A stretch of DNA of 64,000 nucleotides from Poseidonocella pacifica (GTDB taxonomy: Bacteria; Pseudomonadota; Alphaproteobacteria; Rhodobacterales; Rhodobacteraceae), in NCBI RefSeq assembly GCF_900111875.1, contig NZ_FOJU01000002.1:124001-188000 (forward strand), read 5' to 3'. The position numbers and the translations under genes were made by a program. Below the pieces are notes generated by a model. The model ran no database searches. It was not told the origin of the DNA and was given only the letters and a program-made list of their open reading frames with translations. Within the stretch, counting starts at the first letter, position 1; each line of letters starts with the position of its first letter. This document shows, one piece after another, positions 17,061 through 25,402 of the stretch.

Positions 17061-17286
17061 GTACTTGCTCGATTCTGTTTTGCCTCAGCCTAGCGCGAAA
17101 AAAGGCCGCGGAAAACACTCATGGCGGTCTTTTGCCGCTCTTCCGATGGCGGGACTGCGTTGCGTTCGAGCCGAAACAGGTCGATTGGCCCCTGCGCATA
17201 CGCCCCTCTCTCTTAGCCGCCGGATCGCTTGTAAATCTTGGCCCCTAGGGCCAATAGTTCGCGGCGGCAGTCGTAAAGGACAGGGC

Positions 17287-18462
17287 ATGGTACAGGCATT
17301 GGTCATTGGCGGCGGCCCCGCAGGCCTCATGGCGGCAGAGGTGATGGGGAAAGCCGGGCTTTCCGTTCTCGTGGTCGATAGAATGCCAACGATGGGGCGC
17401 AAATTCCTGATGGCAGGGAAATCGGGCCTCAACCTCACAAAGGAAGAGAACCCGGATGCCTTTCACGCGGCTTACAGAGAAGCCACTGCGCCCCTCCTGC
17501 CTGCGTTGACGGCATTCGGTCCAGCCGATTTACGCGACTGGGCCGAGGGACTTGGTCAAACACTCTTCGTCGGCTCTACGGGCCGTGTATTTCCGAAAGC
17601 CATGAAAACCTCACCGCTGCTTCGGGCTTGGTTCCAGCGCCTTGATGACTTGGGTGTAGAACGCAGGACGCGCTGGCAGTGGTCCGGTCTGGAGGACGGG
17701 AGCTTCTCGTTCGAAACCCCGGAAGGCGCGCAAAGCCTGCACCCTGAGGTGTGTGTTCTGGCGCTTGGCGGCGCGAGTTGGTCACGCCTTGGATCGGACG
17801 GCGGCTGGGCCAAAATTCTGGAATCACGGGGTATTCCCGTTGCGCCTTTCCAGCCCGCCAACGCGGGACTGCACGTGAAATGGTCGGAGCATATGACTCG
17901 CCACTTCGGCGCCCCCCTCAAGAACATTGCGCTGAGCGCTGGCGGTGCCCGAGCGCGAGGTGAGATCGTCATATCGAAGCACGGGCTGGAAGGCGGCGGG
18001 ATCTATACCGTGTTCCGCGATATACGTGAGGGCGCAGCGCTCCATATTGATCTGCTGCCGGACCTACCGACAGACGATGTCGTCCGGCGGATTGCCCGTC
18101 CTCGCGGTAAGACAACACTCACCAACCACTTGCGCAAGACGCTCAAACTGTCACCTGCGGCGTTGGCGCTTGCACGGGAAGGATCCCCCCTGCCCACAGG
18201 CACAGAAGCGCTCGCCGCGCTCTTAAAACGAGTTCCTGTAGATCATGAGGGTCCGCGACCCATGGATGAAGCGATCTCAACGGCGGGCGGTGTACGCTTT
18301 GATGCGCTTGATGACGGGTTGATGCTTCAGGCGATCCCCGGCGTCTTTTGTGCAGGTGAGATGCTTGATTGGGAGGCCCCAACGGGGGGCTATCTGCTGT
18401 CGGCCTGTCTTGCGACGGGGCGGCAGGCGGGCCATGCGGCGGCCCGCCGTCTCAGGGCCTAG
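17287..18462 (+). CDS. NAD(P)/FAD-dependent oxidoreductase, TIGR03862 type (HI0933-like)
   Basis: Flavoprotein of 391 residues. It begins with a Rossmann FAD-binding motif (ALVIGGGPAGLMAAEVMG) followed by GRKFLMAGKSGLNLTKEE. Later it has TGRVFPKAMKTSPLLRAWFQ and the C-terminal FAD-contact stretch FCAGEMLDWEAPTGGYLL, all marks of the HI0933/TIGR03862 group. The substrate is unknown; related proteins are linked to dihydro-lipid or tRNA-dihydrouridine-like chemistry only tentatively. The frame is open back to 17059, but the ATG at 17287 follows AAGGA and starts at the FAD motif. Bases 17061-17286 show no convincing gene. The stop shares CTAG with the SulP gene. Confidence 0.88.
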   Translation: MVQALVIGGGPAGLMAAEVMGKAGLSVLVVDRMPTMGRKFLMAGKSGLNLTKEENPDAFHAAYREATAPLLPALTAFGPADLRDWAEGLGQTLFVGSTGRVFPKAMKTSPLLRAWFQRLDDLGVERRTRWQWSGLEDGSFSFETPEGAQSLHPEVCVLALGGASWSRLGSDGGWAKILESRGIPVAPFQPANAGLHVKWSEHMTRHFGAPLKNIALSAGGARARGEIVISKHGLEGGGIYTVFRDIREGAALHIDLLPDLPTDDVVRRIARPRGKTTLTNHLRKTLKLSPAALALAREGSPLPTGTEALAALLKRVPVDHEGPRPMDEAISTAGGVRFDALDDGLMLQAIPGVFCAGEMLDWEAPTGGYLLSACLATGRQAGHAAARRLRA

Positions 18463-20081
18463 TGGGACCCGAGCACTCCGGTTCGAACGGAATAGTTCAC
18501 CGCGAGCCCATAATCTGGATCATCGTCACTATCGACCATGAGGTGCCCGGCCTTGGACAGCAACCGGTGACAATCCCGCGACAGGTGTCGTAGTTGAATG
18601 CGCTTGCCCGCCGCGTTGTACTTGCCGGCGATAGCCTCGATCGCCTGCAATGCGGATTGATCGACCACACGGCTATCGGCAAAGTCGACGATCACGATCT
18701 CCGGGTCGCCGGTCACGTCGAAAAGTTCGGCAAAGCCGTCAGACGATCCAAAGAAGAGCGGGCCCTGAACCTTGTAGACCTTGGCACCATCTTCGTGCTC
18801 CACCTTGGCATGGATGCGCTTCGCGTTATTCCATGCATAGGCCAGCGCGGAGACGATCACCCCGACTACGACGGCAATCGCAAGGTCATACTGAACGGTT
18901 ACAACAGTGACCAGAATGATGACGAGGGAATCCGCGAGAGGAACTTTGCGCAGGATCTTGAAGGAGTTCCACGCGAAGGTACCGATCACCACCATGAACA
19001 TGACACCCACGAGCGCCGCGAGCGGGATCTGTTCGATCACAGGCGAAGCGAAGAGAATGAAGATCAGCAGGAACAATGCGGCGGCAACGCCAGCGATCCG
19101 CGTGCGACCACCCGATTTCACGTTGATCATGGACTGACCAATCATGGCGCAGCCCCCCATGCCACCGAAGAACCCCGTTACCGTGTTGGCGACGCCCTGC
19201 GCGACGCATTCCTGACTTGCGCCACCGCGCTGGCCTGTGATGTCGCCGACGAGGTTGAGCGTAAGCAAGCTTTCGATCAGGCCGATCGCCGCAAGAATGA
19301 TTGCGTAGGGGAGGATAATCTCAAAGGTTTCCCAGTTCAGTGGAACCATGGGGATGTGAAACGGAGGCAACCCGCCCTGAATTGATGCCATATCACCGAC
19401 GCGCGGCACATCGAGGCCGAACCCGATCACGACAGCAGCGACGATGCCAATACCCGCCAGCGGTGCCGGGATGACTTTGGTGATGCGCGGCGTGACCCAG
19501 ATCAGTGCCATTGTAAGCGCGACAAGACCGAGCGTTACCCATAGCTGGATGCCCGACAGCCATTCGCCCCCACCAGTGCCGTGCCCCGTGACCTCAACGG
19601 ATCCCGGCACCTTGAACTGCGAAAGCTGGGCCAGAAAAATGACGATGGCGAGCCCGTTCACGAAACCAAGCATGACGGGATGTGGCACTAGCCGAATGAA
19701 TTTCCCCCACTGCATGACGCCCGCAAAAATTTGCAGCAGCCCCATCAGGACCACGGTCGCAAAGAGGTATTCGACGCCGTGTTGTGCAACGAGGCTCACC
19801 ATGACGACCGCGAGGGCCCCGGTTGCGCCGGAGATCATCCCTGGCCGTCCGCCGAAGACGGCCGTGATCAAACCAACGATGAAGGCCGCATAAAGGCCGA
19901 CGAGCGGGTGAACACCTGCGACGAAAGCAAAGGCCACCGCTTCGGGCACCAGCGCCAGAGCAACGGTAAGGCCGGAAAGTAGTTCGATGCGCATGCGGCC
20001 AACGGTGAGCGGTTCACCGGGCATCCAGCGAAGATCGTTGACAAGACGGTTGGCTACGGAGGCCAGAAGGACTCGGGTCAA
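18459..20081 (-). CDS. SulP-family inorganic anion transporter with STAS domain
   Basis: Inner-membrane transporter of 540 residues in the SulP/SLC26 family (sulfate, bicarbonate or other anions, usually with Na+ or H+). It has about 10-14 membrane segments (ELLSGLTVALALVPEAVAFA at the start; GMISGATGALAVVMVSLVAQ; LTLNLVGDITGQRGGASQEC; FGGMGGCAMIGQSMINVKSG). A cytoplasmic STAS domain covers about residues 425-520 (VDFADSRVVDQSALQAIEAI). The start is a TTG at 20081; the next ATG (20024, MPGEPL) is also possible. Anion specificity cannot be read from sequence. A second, STAS-less SulP lies at 59495. Confidence 0.9.
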   Translation of the reverse strand: MTRVLLASVANRLVNDLRWMPGEPLTVGRMRIELLSGLTVALALVPEAVAFAFVAGVHPLVGLYAAFIVGLITAVFGGRPGMISGATGALAVVMVSLVAQHGVEYLFATVVLMGLLQIFAGVMQWGKFIRLVPHPVMLGFVNGLAIVIFLAQLSQFKVPGSVEVTGHGTGGGEWLSGIQLWVTLGLVALTMALIWVTPRITKVIPAPLAGIGIVAAVVIGFGLDVPRVGDMASIQGGLPPFHIPMVPLNWETFEIILPYAIILAAIGLIESLLTLNLVGDITGQRGGASQECVAQGVANTVTGFFGGMGGCAMIGQSMINVKSGGRTRIAGVAAALFLLIFILFASPVIEQIPLAALVGVMFMVVIGTFAWNSFKILRKVPLADSLVIILVTVVTVQYDLAIAVVVGVIVSALAYAWNNAKRIHAKVEHEDGAKVYKVQGPLFFGSSDGFAELFDVTGDPEIVIVDFADSRVVDQSALQAIEAIAGKYNAAGKRIQLRHLSRDCHRLLSKAGHLMVDSDDDPDYGLAVNYSVRTGVLGSH

Positions 20082-20173
20082 TGGCTTTTCTCGTATGTTG
20101 TATCTTGGGGGTTTGGATGCGCCTTACGGCATTGCGGCGTGATTGACCAGACGCGGAAGCGGGAAGGTTCGAT

Positions 20174-20204
20174 GTGTGTTGCGCAACGCACGCTCCTGCG
20201 TTGC
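20174..20204 (+). promoter_or_regulatory. overlapping inverted repeats in the mtnP leader
   Basis: An 18-base near-perfect palindrome centred on GTTGCGCAAC (20178-20187) shares its right arm with a second repeat, GCAACGCA-N6-TGCGTTGC (20183-20204). The three half-sites can form two mutually exclusive hairpins. They lie 55-85 bases before the mtnP ATG, so an operator or attenuator is possible. Confidence 0.4.
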
Positions 20205-20258
20205 TATTGTGACAGGGCAAAGGCACAAAGACCGTGTCAGGATCAAGGAGACACCAGC

Positions 20259-21131
20259 ATGACGGACACGATGATCGGGGTGATCGGCGGCTCTGGCCTG
20301 TATGAGATTGACGGGCTCGAAGGGGCAAGCTGGATCGAGGTGGAAAGCCCCTGGGGCGATCCGTCGGATTCGATCCTGACCGGACGGCTCGACGGAGTGC
20401 CGATGGCTTTTCTGCCTCGTCATGGGCGCGGGCATGTGCATTCGCCCTCCACGGTACCTTACTGCGCCAACATCGACGCGCTGAAGCGGATCGGGGTCAC
20501 CGATGTGATTTCCGTATCGGCATGCGGCAGTTTCCGTGAGGACATGGCACCGGGTGATTTCGTGATCGTGGATCAATTCATTGATCGAACCTTTGCCCGC
20601 GAGAAAAGCTTCTTCGGGACAGGCCTTGTGGCGCATGTGTCCTTGGCTCACCCCACCTGCGAGCGGTTAAGCGCAGCCTGCGAGGCGAGCGCGCGGGATG
20701 CTGGCATCACGGTTCATCGCGGAGGCACTTACCTTTGCATGGAAGGTCCACAATTCTCTTCGGTCGCAGAATCCAAGCTCTATCGTGACGTCTGGAACTG
20801 CGATGTCATTGGAATGACCAATATGCCCGAAGCGAAACTCGCCCGCGAAGCCGAGCTTTGCTATGCCTCCGTGGCGATGATCACCGATTACGACAGTTGG
20901 CACCCCGAGCACGGCGCGGTCGATATCAACGAGATTATCCGCACCCTCTCGGGCAACGCGGACAAGGGCCGCGAGTTGGTTCAGCGCTTGCCCGCGCTCC
21001 TTGGGAAGGACCGTGCACCTTGCCCCCATGGATGTGACCGCGCGCTGGAGTTTGCCATAATGACAGCTCCGGAGAAGCGAGACGTTGACCTTGTGGCGCG
21101 TCTCGATGCCGTAGCCGGGCGCGTTCTTTAG
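20259..21131 (+). CDS. mtnP: S-methyl-5'-thioadenosine phosphorylase
   Basis: Phosphorolysis of methylthioadenosine to adenine and methylthioribose-1-phosphate, recycling a by-product of polyamine and SAM metabolism. 290 residues, nucleoside phosphorylase fold: IGVIGGSGLYEIDGLEG at the N-terminus, FLPRHGRGHVHSPSTVPYCA, SVSACGSFREDMAPGDFVI, GGTYLCMEGPQFSSVAESK and MTNMPEAKLAREAELCYASV. MTAP rather than purine nucleoside phosphorylase is indicated by these motifs. The ATG at 20259 has AAGGAG 8 bases upstream; the open frame reaches 20139 without a better start. The adenine it makes can be used by Apt, encoded 1.2 kb downstream. Confidence 0.94.
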   Translation: MTDTMIGVIGGSGLYEIDGLEGASWIEVESPWGDPSDSILTGRLDGVPMAFLPRHGRGHVHSPSTVPYCANIDALKRIGVTDVISVSACGSFREDMAPGDFVIVDQFIDRTFAREKSFFGTGLVAHVSLAHPTCERLSAACEASARDAGITVHRGGTYLCMEGPQFSSVAESKLYRDVWNCDVIGMTNMPEAKLAREAELCYASVAMITDYDSWHPEHGAVDINEIIRTLSGNADKGRELVQRLPALLGKDRAPCPHGCDRALEFAIMTAPEKRDVDLVARLDAVAGRVL

Positions 21132-21880
21132 GAATCGCTCGGGACCGAGATGGATTGCGGAAGCGGGCGGCGGTCGATCAGGTTGAAATAGCGCCGAACC
21201 CGTACATCGGAGGGCCATCCGTCATCTTCGCAGAGTTGCTGTTCCGCGATCTTAGCCGCTTCGGTGTAAGGCACATTGCAGCTCTCATAGGTCTCAGGTG
21301 GGACGAATACCGGATGGCGCCGAAGCTGGACCCCAAGCGCCCGCCGAACCGGCCGGGTTATACGCTCCCCGTCTTGCATCACCTGCATTTCGCGGGTTTC
21401 TATGAGCGAGGCGCTGACAACACAGACCCGCTCTCCGAATGACATGGATCGGGCGGTGTCGCACTCGCAATTCTTCTGATCGTTGTACTCAAACACCCGT
21501 CGCGTCAGGCTGCTCGTGCCACCAACAAAGGGCAAACCGCCCAATTCGGTCACTGCGGAAATCTTGTCCTCATCAACCAGTCCGAATCGGCTCGATATGG
21601 CCGCGGCCCAGTGAACGTAGCGGGAGGCCCGATTATAGTAGACATCTGCGGCGTCCTGCATCTCAATGTCAGACGGGTCTACAATTGCATCGCAAAGCTT
21701 GGCCAGCCCGCCCCCTTTCTTGAGCACGACCACGTCACCCGCGCTGAGGGGCTGTGCCCCGGGCGCGGAGGTAAAGGCGTTCGCAGCGGCAATATCCTTT
21801 GGCGTGATGTCGGCGAACCAAATCGCCAAAAGAACGAACACCACCAAGCCTGCGGCGGCTATTCCAATTTTTTTGAACAT
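21128..21880 (-). CDS. membrane-anchored protein of unknown function
   Basis: Not recognised. 250 residues: a short basic N-terminus and one hydrophobic segment (MFKKIGIAAAGLVVFVLLAI) are followed by a ~230-residue domain that should face the periplasm. It has several cysteines (LCDAI, KNCECD, RVCVVSAS, ESCNVP, QLCEDD), which could form disulfides, and a duplicated R-R/V-R basic region near the end. The ATG at 21880 follows a GGGAGAG ribosome site. It lies 10 bases after the Cys-rich peptide gene on the same strand, so the two are probably one transcript. It shares TTAG with mtnP, both stop codons lying in that tetramer. Confidence 0.7.
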   Translation of the reverse strand: MFKKIGIAAAGLVVFVLLAIWFADITPKDIAAANAFTSAPGAQPLSAGDVVVLKKGGGLAKLCDAIVDPSDIEMQDAADVYYNRASRYVHWAAAISSRFGLVDEDKISAVTELGGLPFVGGTSSLTRRVFEYNDQKNCECDTARSMSFGERVCVVSASLIETREMQVMQDGERITRPVRRALGVQLRRHPVFVPPETYESCNVPYTEAAKIAEQQLCEDDGWPSDVRVRRYFNLIDRRPLPQSISVPSDS

Positions 21881-21890
21881 GACGCTCTCC

Positions 21891-22010
21891 CTAGCTGCTT
21901 GGGCAGCAGAGATTACCGCAAACAAAGTGGGTGGCGGGGCAAGTCACGGCAGCAGCAGATTGCACAGACAGCAAAAGCAGCACACCGGTTACGCACAGAA
22001 ATCGTTTCAT
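21891..22010 (-). CDS. small exported Cys-rich peptide (39 residues)
   Basis: Short gene read from the ATG at 22010, which has GAGG 6 bases upstream. The product has a textbook signal peptide (KRF, then LCVTGVLLLLSVQSAAA) and a predicted mature part of only 18 residues, VTCPATHFVCGNLCCPSS, with four cysteines spaced C-x6-C-x3-CC. This spacing would suit two disulfides or a metal site. The reading frame extends to 22145, but the upstream part has no ribosome site or export signal. It is followed after 10 bases by the anchored protein gene. Function is unknown; it may be a structural or signalling peptide, or a processed leader. Confidence 0.6.
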   Translation of the reverse strand: MKRFLCVTGVLLLLSVQSAAAVTCPATHFVCGNLCCPSS

Positions 22011-22343
22011 TGGGAACCTCAAAAAAATTACGGGATACAATGGGTGGACCATAGCATAATCGCCGCGCGGATTGGTTAACGTAACGTTAACCTGCGAATT
22101 GGCAGGTTTCGGAGGCCGCTGAAAGACAGGTTTTGCAAGATGCAAAGTGAGTGAGTTCGTGAAACTTCTACCTCACGGTGTCTTTGCTATCGCTTCCATC
22201 AAGCGTGTATCCCCTCGCTCTCGGCCAACTGGCTGGCGACCATGCAGGCACCCTCTGCGCGTTGCGTACTGCGATTCGAAAAGCTTGCACGGTGGCGCTT
22301 GATACGCCAAACCGAACTTTGGTCGCTAAACTGGAGCCGTTCC
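22011..22343. other. 333-base non-coding region between the Cys-rich peptide gene and apt
   Basis: Divergent intergenic region. It holds the 19-base inverted repeat at 22074-22092 and an AT-rich leader of the peptide gene (22011-22060). It also has about 200 bases before apt with no clear promoter match. No tRNA or stable RNA structure is evident. Open frames here have no ribosome sites. Confidence 0.7.
22074..22092. promoter_or_regulatory. GGTTAACG-N3-CGTTAACC inverted repeat, candidate operator
   Basis: Perfect 8-base arms around TAA, 64-82 bases before the ATG of the Cys-rich peptide gene. On the minus strand it is followed by TATGCT/TATGGT at about 15-20 bases, so it would overlap a -35 region. 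It looks like a repressor or activator site for the two-gene unknown unit. Confidence 0.45.
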
Positions 22344-22883
22344 ATGCCCAACACCAAAACCGTCAAGGACTACATCCGCACCATCGTGGACTTTCCGCAC
22401 GAAGGGATCATGTTCCGGGACGTGACTACGCTGTTCGCCGATCCGCGCGGCTTTCGAATGGCGATCGACCAGATGCTTCACCCCTATGCCGGCGAACGGA
22501 TCGACAAGGTTGTTGGCCTTGAGGCGAGGGGCTTCATTCTGGGCGGTGCCATCGCCCATCAGCTTTCGGTGGGTTTCGTTCCCATACGGAAAAAGGGCAA
22601 ACTCCCCGGCACCACCATCAGCCAAGACTATAAGCTCGAATACGGCGAAGCGATCGTGGAGGTTCACGACGACGCCATCATCGCGGGCGAGAAAATCTTG
22701 GTGGTTGATGACCTTTTGGCCACTGGCGGCACGGCGGAGGCGGGAATAAAGCTCGTCGAACGTCTCGGTGGAGAGATCGTCGGCTGTGCCTTCGTGATCG
22801 ACTTGCCCGACCTCGGCGGTCGTGCCCGTCTTGAGGCTCTTGGCATGGATGTTCACGCGCTCTGCGAATTCGACGGCCACTGA
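22344..22883 (+). CDS. apt: adenine phosphoribosyltransferase
   Basis: Converts adenine and PRPP to AMP in one step, the main adenine salvage enzyme. 179 residues, type I phosphoribosyltransferase fold: [20 protein letters not shown] at the start, [30 protein letters not shown] and the PRPP loop [17 protein letters not shown]. The ATG at 22344 follows TGGAG at 8 bases. The reading frame is open 34 codons further upstream, but that extension has no family similarity. It pairs functionally with mtnP, which releases adenine. A strong terminator follows. Confidence 0.95.
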   Translation: MPNTKTVKDYIRTIVDFPHEGIMFRDVTTLFADPRGFRMAIDQMLHPYAGERIDKVVGLEARGFILGGAIAHQLSVGFVPIRKKGKLPGTTISQDYKLEYGEAIVEVHDDAIIAGEKILVVDDLLATGGTAEAGIKLVERLGGEIVGCAFVIDLPDLGGRARLEALGMDVHALCEFDGH

Positions 22884-22976
22884 TCCCATTAGGGATTCCT
22901 TAACCGGTTCATAGCAAAGTAACCTTGCCGACCGGGATGCGGCACCTAATACGGTCCATCGAACGGGGACCGACCC

Positions 22977-23016
22977 AAGCGCCTCGCCTGTGAAACGGGC
23001 GGGGCGTTTCCTTTAG
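22977..23016 (+). terminator. intrinsic terminator after apt
   Basis: A 12-base stem with two G-T pairs (arms starting at 22977 and ending near 23009) and an 8-9 base loop is followed by TTTCCTTT. It lies between the convergent apt and FAD oxidoreductase genes and may serve both strands. Confidence 0.7.
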
Positions 23017-24428
23017 GTTCGCAGTATGACGCCCGGATTCATGATCCCATCGGGATCGAGAGCTGACTTGATGGCACGCATGGCGAGCAATTTGGTTGGG
23101 TCCGCGTACCGCTCCAGATCTTCGACCTTCAACCGCCCGATGCCATGCTCGGCACTTACCGATCCACCGAGCGCATGCGTGATGTCGTGTACGGTCCGCT
23201 TGATATCGGCCCGCTCCGATTCGTGCTCGGCCCTGCTTCGTCCAGCCACGGGAAAGACGTTGTAGTGCAGGTTGCCATCACCGACGTGGCCAAAGCAATT
23301 GATCCGATACGTCGCGATTTTGGCCAAGGCTGGTCCTGCCCTTTCGATGAACTCGGGAATCGCCCCCAGCGGCAGGGAAATGTCGTGGCTGCTGATCGCA
23401 CCGATATGCCGGTTGGCCGCTGGAATGTTCTCTCGGACTGCCCAGAAATCCGAGCGCTGCGCCTCTGACCTTGCGATCAGCCCGTCGCGGACGAGGCCCG
23501 CCTCGGTGGCATCCAGGAATATGGCTTCCAGGGCCGCGGTAGTATCTGATCCGCGGCCAAGGCCAAGGTCCAAAAGGACCGACCACTCGGGATGGGCCGT
23601 GAAAGGTAGACGCAGTTGGGGCAATGCTTCGGAGAGGAAGTCAAAGCTTTGGCGGTGGATGATCTCGAACGCGCTGACCCCCTCGCCCACGTGATCACGC
23701 GCCAGTTGCAAGAGCTGGAGCGCCGCGACGGGGCTCTCGACTACAAGAAACGCCGTGCCCTGCTCGGCGGGTTGGGCAAATAGTTCCAATGCCGCAGCTG
23801 TGATGAACCCCAGCGTACCTTCGGAGCCGATCATAAGATCCCGCAGGTCGTAACCAGTATTGTCCTTTCGAAGGCGGGTAAGCCCGTGCCAAACCTCCCC
23901 GGTGGGCAAAACCACTTCCAGCCCAAGGCAGAGCCGTCGCGCGTTCCCATACCGCAAGACGTTCAGGCCCCCTGCGTTCGTCGCCAGATTCCCGCCGATC
24001 CGGGCAGACCCCTTGGCCGCGAGGGACAAGGGAAAGAGCCGGTCAACCGCTTCGGCCGCCGTATGGATATCCTGAAGGATGGCGCCCGCCTCAACGACCA
24101 TCACATTCTCGTTCGGTAGAACTTCCCGGATGGCGGTCATGCGTTCTGAAGACAGGATGATCGGGATCGTCCCACCTTCGGCCACTTGCCCGCCGACAAG
24201 CCCGGTGCCTCCTCCATAGGGAACGACCGCGAGTTTCTCGGCGTTGGCATACCGCAGGATCGTGGAAACCTCCGCGGCGCTGCTGGGAGCAAGCAGAAGA
24301 CCACCCTCGCCCTTGTAGCGCCCTCTCGGCTCTTCGAGATAGGCAGGCGTAATGTCACGGAAAACCGCAGCGGGAAGTCTTTCGGCGAGGTCGTCGCGAT
24401 GACGATCCGATACGGATACAAGTGGCAT
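23013..24428 (-). CDS. FAD-binding oxidoreductase (D-2-hydroxyacid / D-lactate dehydrogenase type)
   Basis: GlcD/DLD-like flavoenzyme of 471 residues, oxidising a D-2-hydroxy acid such as D-lactate, glycolate or 2-hydroxyglutarate. An N-terminal PCMH-type FAD domain (VPYGGGTGLVGGQVAEGG, GSARIGGNLATNAGGLNVLR, GYDLRDLMIGSEGTLGFITA) is followed by the C-terminal FAD-oxidase domain. The latter contains NCFGHVGDGNLHYNVFP and SVSAEHGIGRLK, with metal- or substrate-binding histidines. It is a single-subunit enzyme without a GlcE or GlcF partner nearby, so D-lactate or D-2-hydroxyglutarate seem more likely than glycolate. The exact substrate is inference. It is 51 bases downstream of the MBL-fold gene's end. 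Confidence 0.88.
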   Translation of the reverse strand: MPLVSVSDRHRDDLAERLPAAVFRDITPAYLEEPRGRYKGEGGLLLAPSSAAEVSTILRYANAEKLAVVPYGGGTGLVGGQVAEGGTIPIILSSERMTAIREVLPNENVMVVEAGAILQDIHTAAEAVDRLFPLSLAAKGSARIGGNLATNAGGLNVLRYGNARRLCLGLEVVLPTGEVWHGLTRLRKDNTGYDLRDLMIGSEGTLGFITAAALELFAQPAEQGTAFLVVESPVAALQLLQLARDHVGEGVSAFEIIHRQSFDFLSEALPQLRLPFTAHPEWSVLLDLGLGRGSDTTAALEAIFLDATEAGLVRDGLIARSEAQRSDFWAVRENIPAANRHIGAISSHDISLPLGAIPEFIERAGPALAKIATYRINCFGHVGDGNLHYNVFPVAGRSRAEHESERADIKRTVHDITHALGGSVSAEHGIGRLKVEDLERYADPTKLLAMRAIKSALDPDGIMNPGVILRT

Positions 24429-24479
24429 GAATTCTCCCCCTTCGGCACTTACACGAATTTGACCGACACGGGGGAGAGT

Positions 24480-25307
24480 TCAACCCTCGTCGCGCAGTCG
24501 TTGCGGTTGCAGGATATGTACTGTGGGACGATCCGGGAGGGTACGAAGAGAAACAACGAGGCTGTTCGCCCCTTCATCCACGACGTCGAAATCTTGCGCC
24601 ATGCCCGATAAGAAGTAGTCGAGCGTGCCCCGCCCATACCAGTGCATCGGGATGACTACAGAGCTTTTCAGCCGCTTGAGGATTCGTATCATCGTCGGCA
24701 GATCGACAGTAGAGCCGCCATCCACAGCCGCCATCACCACATCCAACCTGCCCAAGGCCGCATATTGATTGGCGTTTGGCTCATGGTGCAGATGCCCAAG
24801 ATGGCCGACGCACAGCCCGCCCACCTCAAAGACAAAAATGGAATTGCCATTCGTCTCGACCCCGCCATAGCCGCTGCGAATGTCTGTTGGCACGTTGCGC
24901 ACCAGCATTTCGCCCAATTCCAGATGATGATTGGCCATCGTACCCCCCTCTTCCGGCCAGCCACGAAGCACGTTGGCAATCGCGGGATCCGGGAAGGGCG
25001 TCCAGTGAGTGGAGTGGGCGTGATTCATGGTGACGACATCGGGGATAAAATCCGCCGTTCCGAGATGGCCGTTGTAATCTGTTACCGCCGAAAGCCCGCC
25101 CTCGGTCTGCACAAGGAACATCGAGTGGTCGATGTAGGAAATCCGAACGGAATACTCAGGCACCGGATCGCGAAAGCTGGCTTTATGCACATAGCGCAAC
25201 TCGGGCGCTGCATCCGCTATGGCGATGCAATGGCTTGGTCGTCGCTCTTGGGCCAAAGCAGGCAGCGCAAGGCAAACGGCGATCAGAGCAAAGATGAAAC
25301 GGGCCAT
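24480..25307 (-). CDS. exported MBL-fold metallo-hydrolase
   Basis: Metallo-beta-lactamase-fold protein of 275 residues with a clear signal peptide (MARFIFALIAVCLALPALAQ), so probably periplasmic. The core has YIDHSMFLVQTEGGLSAVTD, the altered metal motif MNHAHSTHWT, CVGHLGHLHHEPNANQYAAL, DVVMAAVDGG and IPMHWYGRGTLDYFLSG. This is the UlaG/RomA-like branch, in which His and Asp residues bind two metals. The substrate is unknown. It lies upstream of the FAD oxidoreductase on the same strand and might be co-transcribed. Bases 25308-25402 upstream show nothing recognisable. Confidence 0.82.
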   Translation of the reverse strand: MARFIFALIAVCLALPALAQERRPSHCIAIADAAPELRYVHKASFRDPVPEYSVRISYIDHSMFLVQTEGGLSAVTDYNGHLGTADFIPDVVTMNHAHSTHWTPFPDPAIANVLRGWPEEGGTMANHHLELGEMLVRNVPTDIRSGYGGVETNGNSIFVFEVGGLCVGHLGHLHHEPNANQYAALGRLDVVMAAVDGGSTVDLPTMIRILKRLKSSVVIPMHWYGRGTLDYFLSGMAQDFDVVDEGANSLVVSLRTLPDRPTVHILQPQRLRDEG

Positions 25308-25402
25308 TGGAGATCCTCCTTCGGAAGAGGATACTCAAAATTGACGCCAAGTAACCACCACTGCGAGTCCCGCAGTTCACCCTTGCGTGAAGCGGTTAGA
25401 GA

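Noticed and set aside
17059-17286. Upstream part of the flavoprotein frame
   Set aside because: No similarity and no ribosome site; the FAD motif begins at 17287 after AAGGA.
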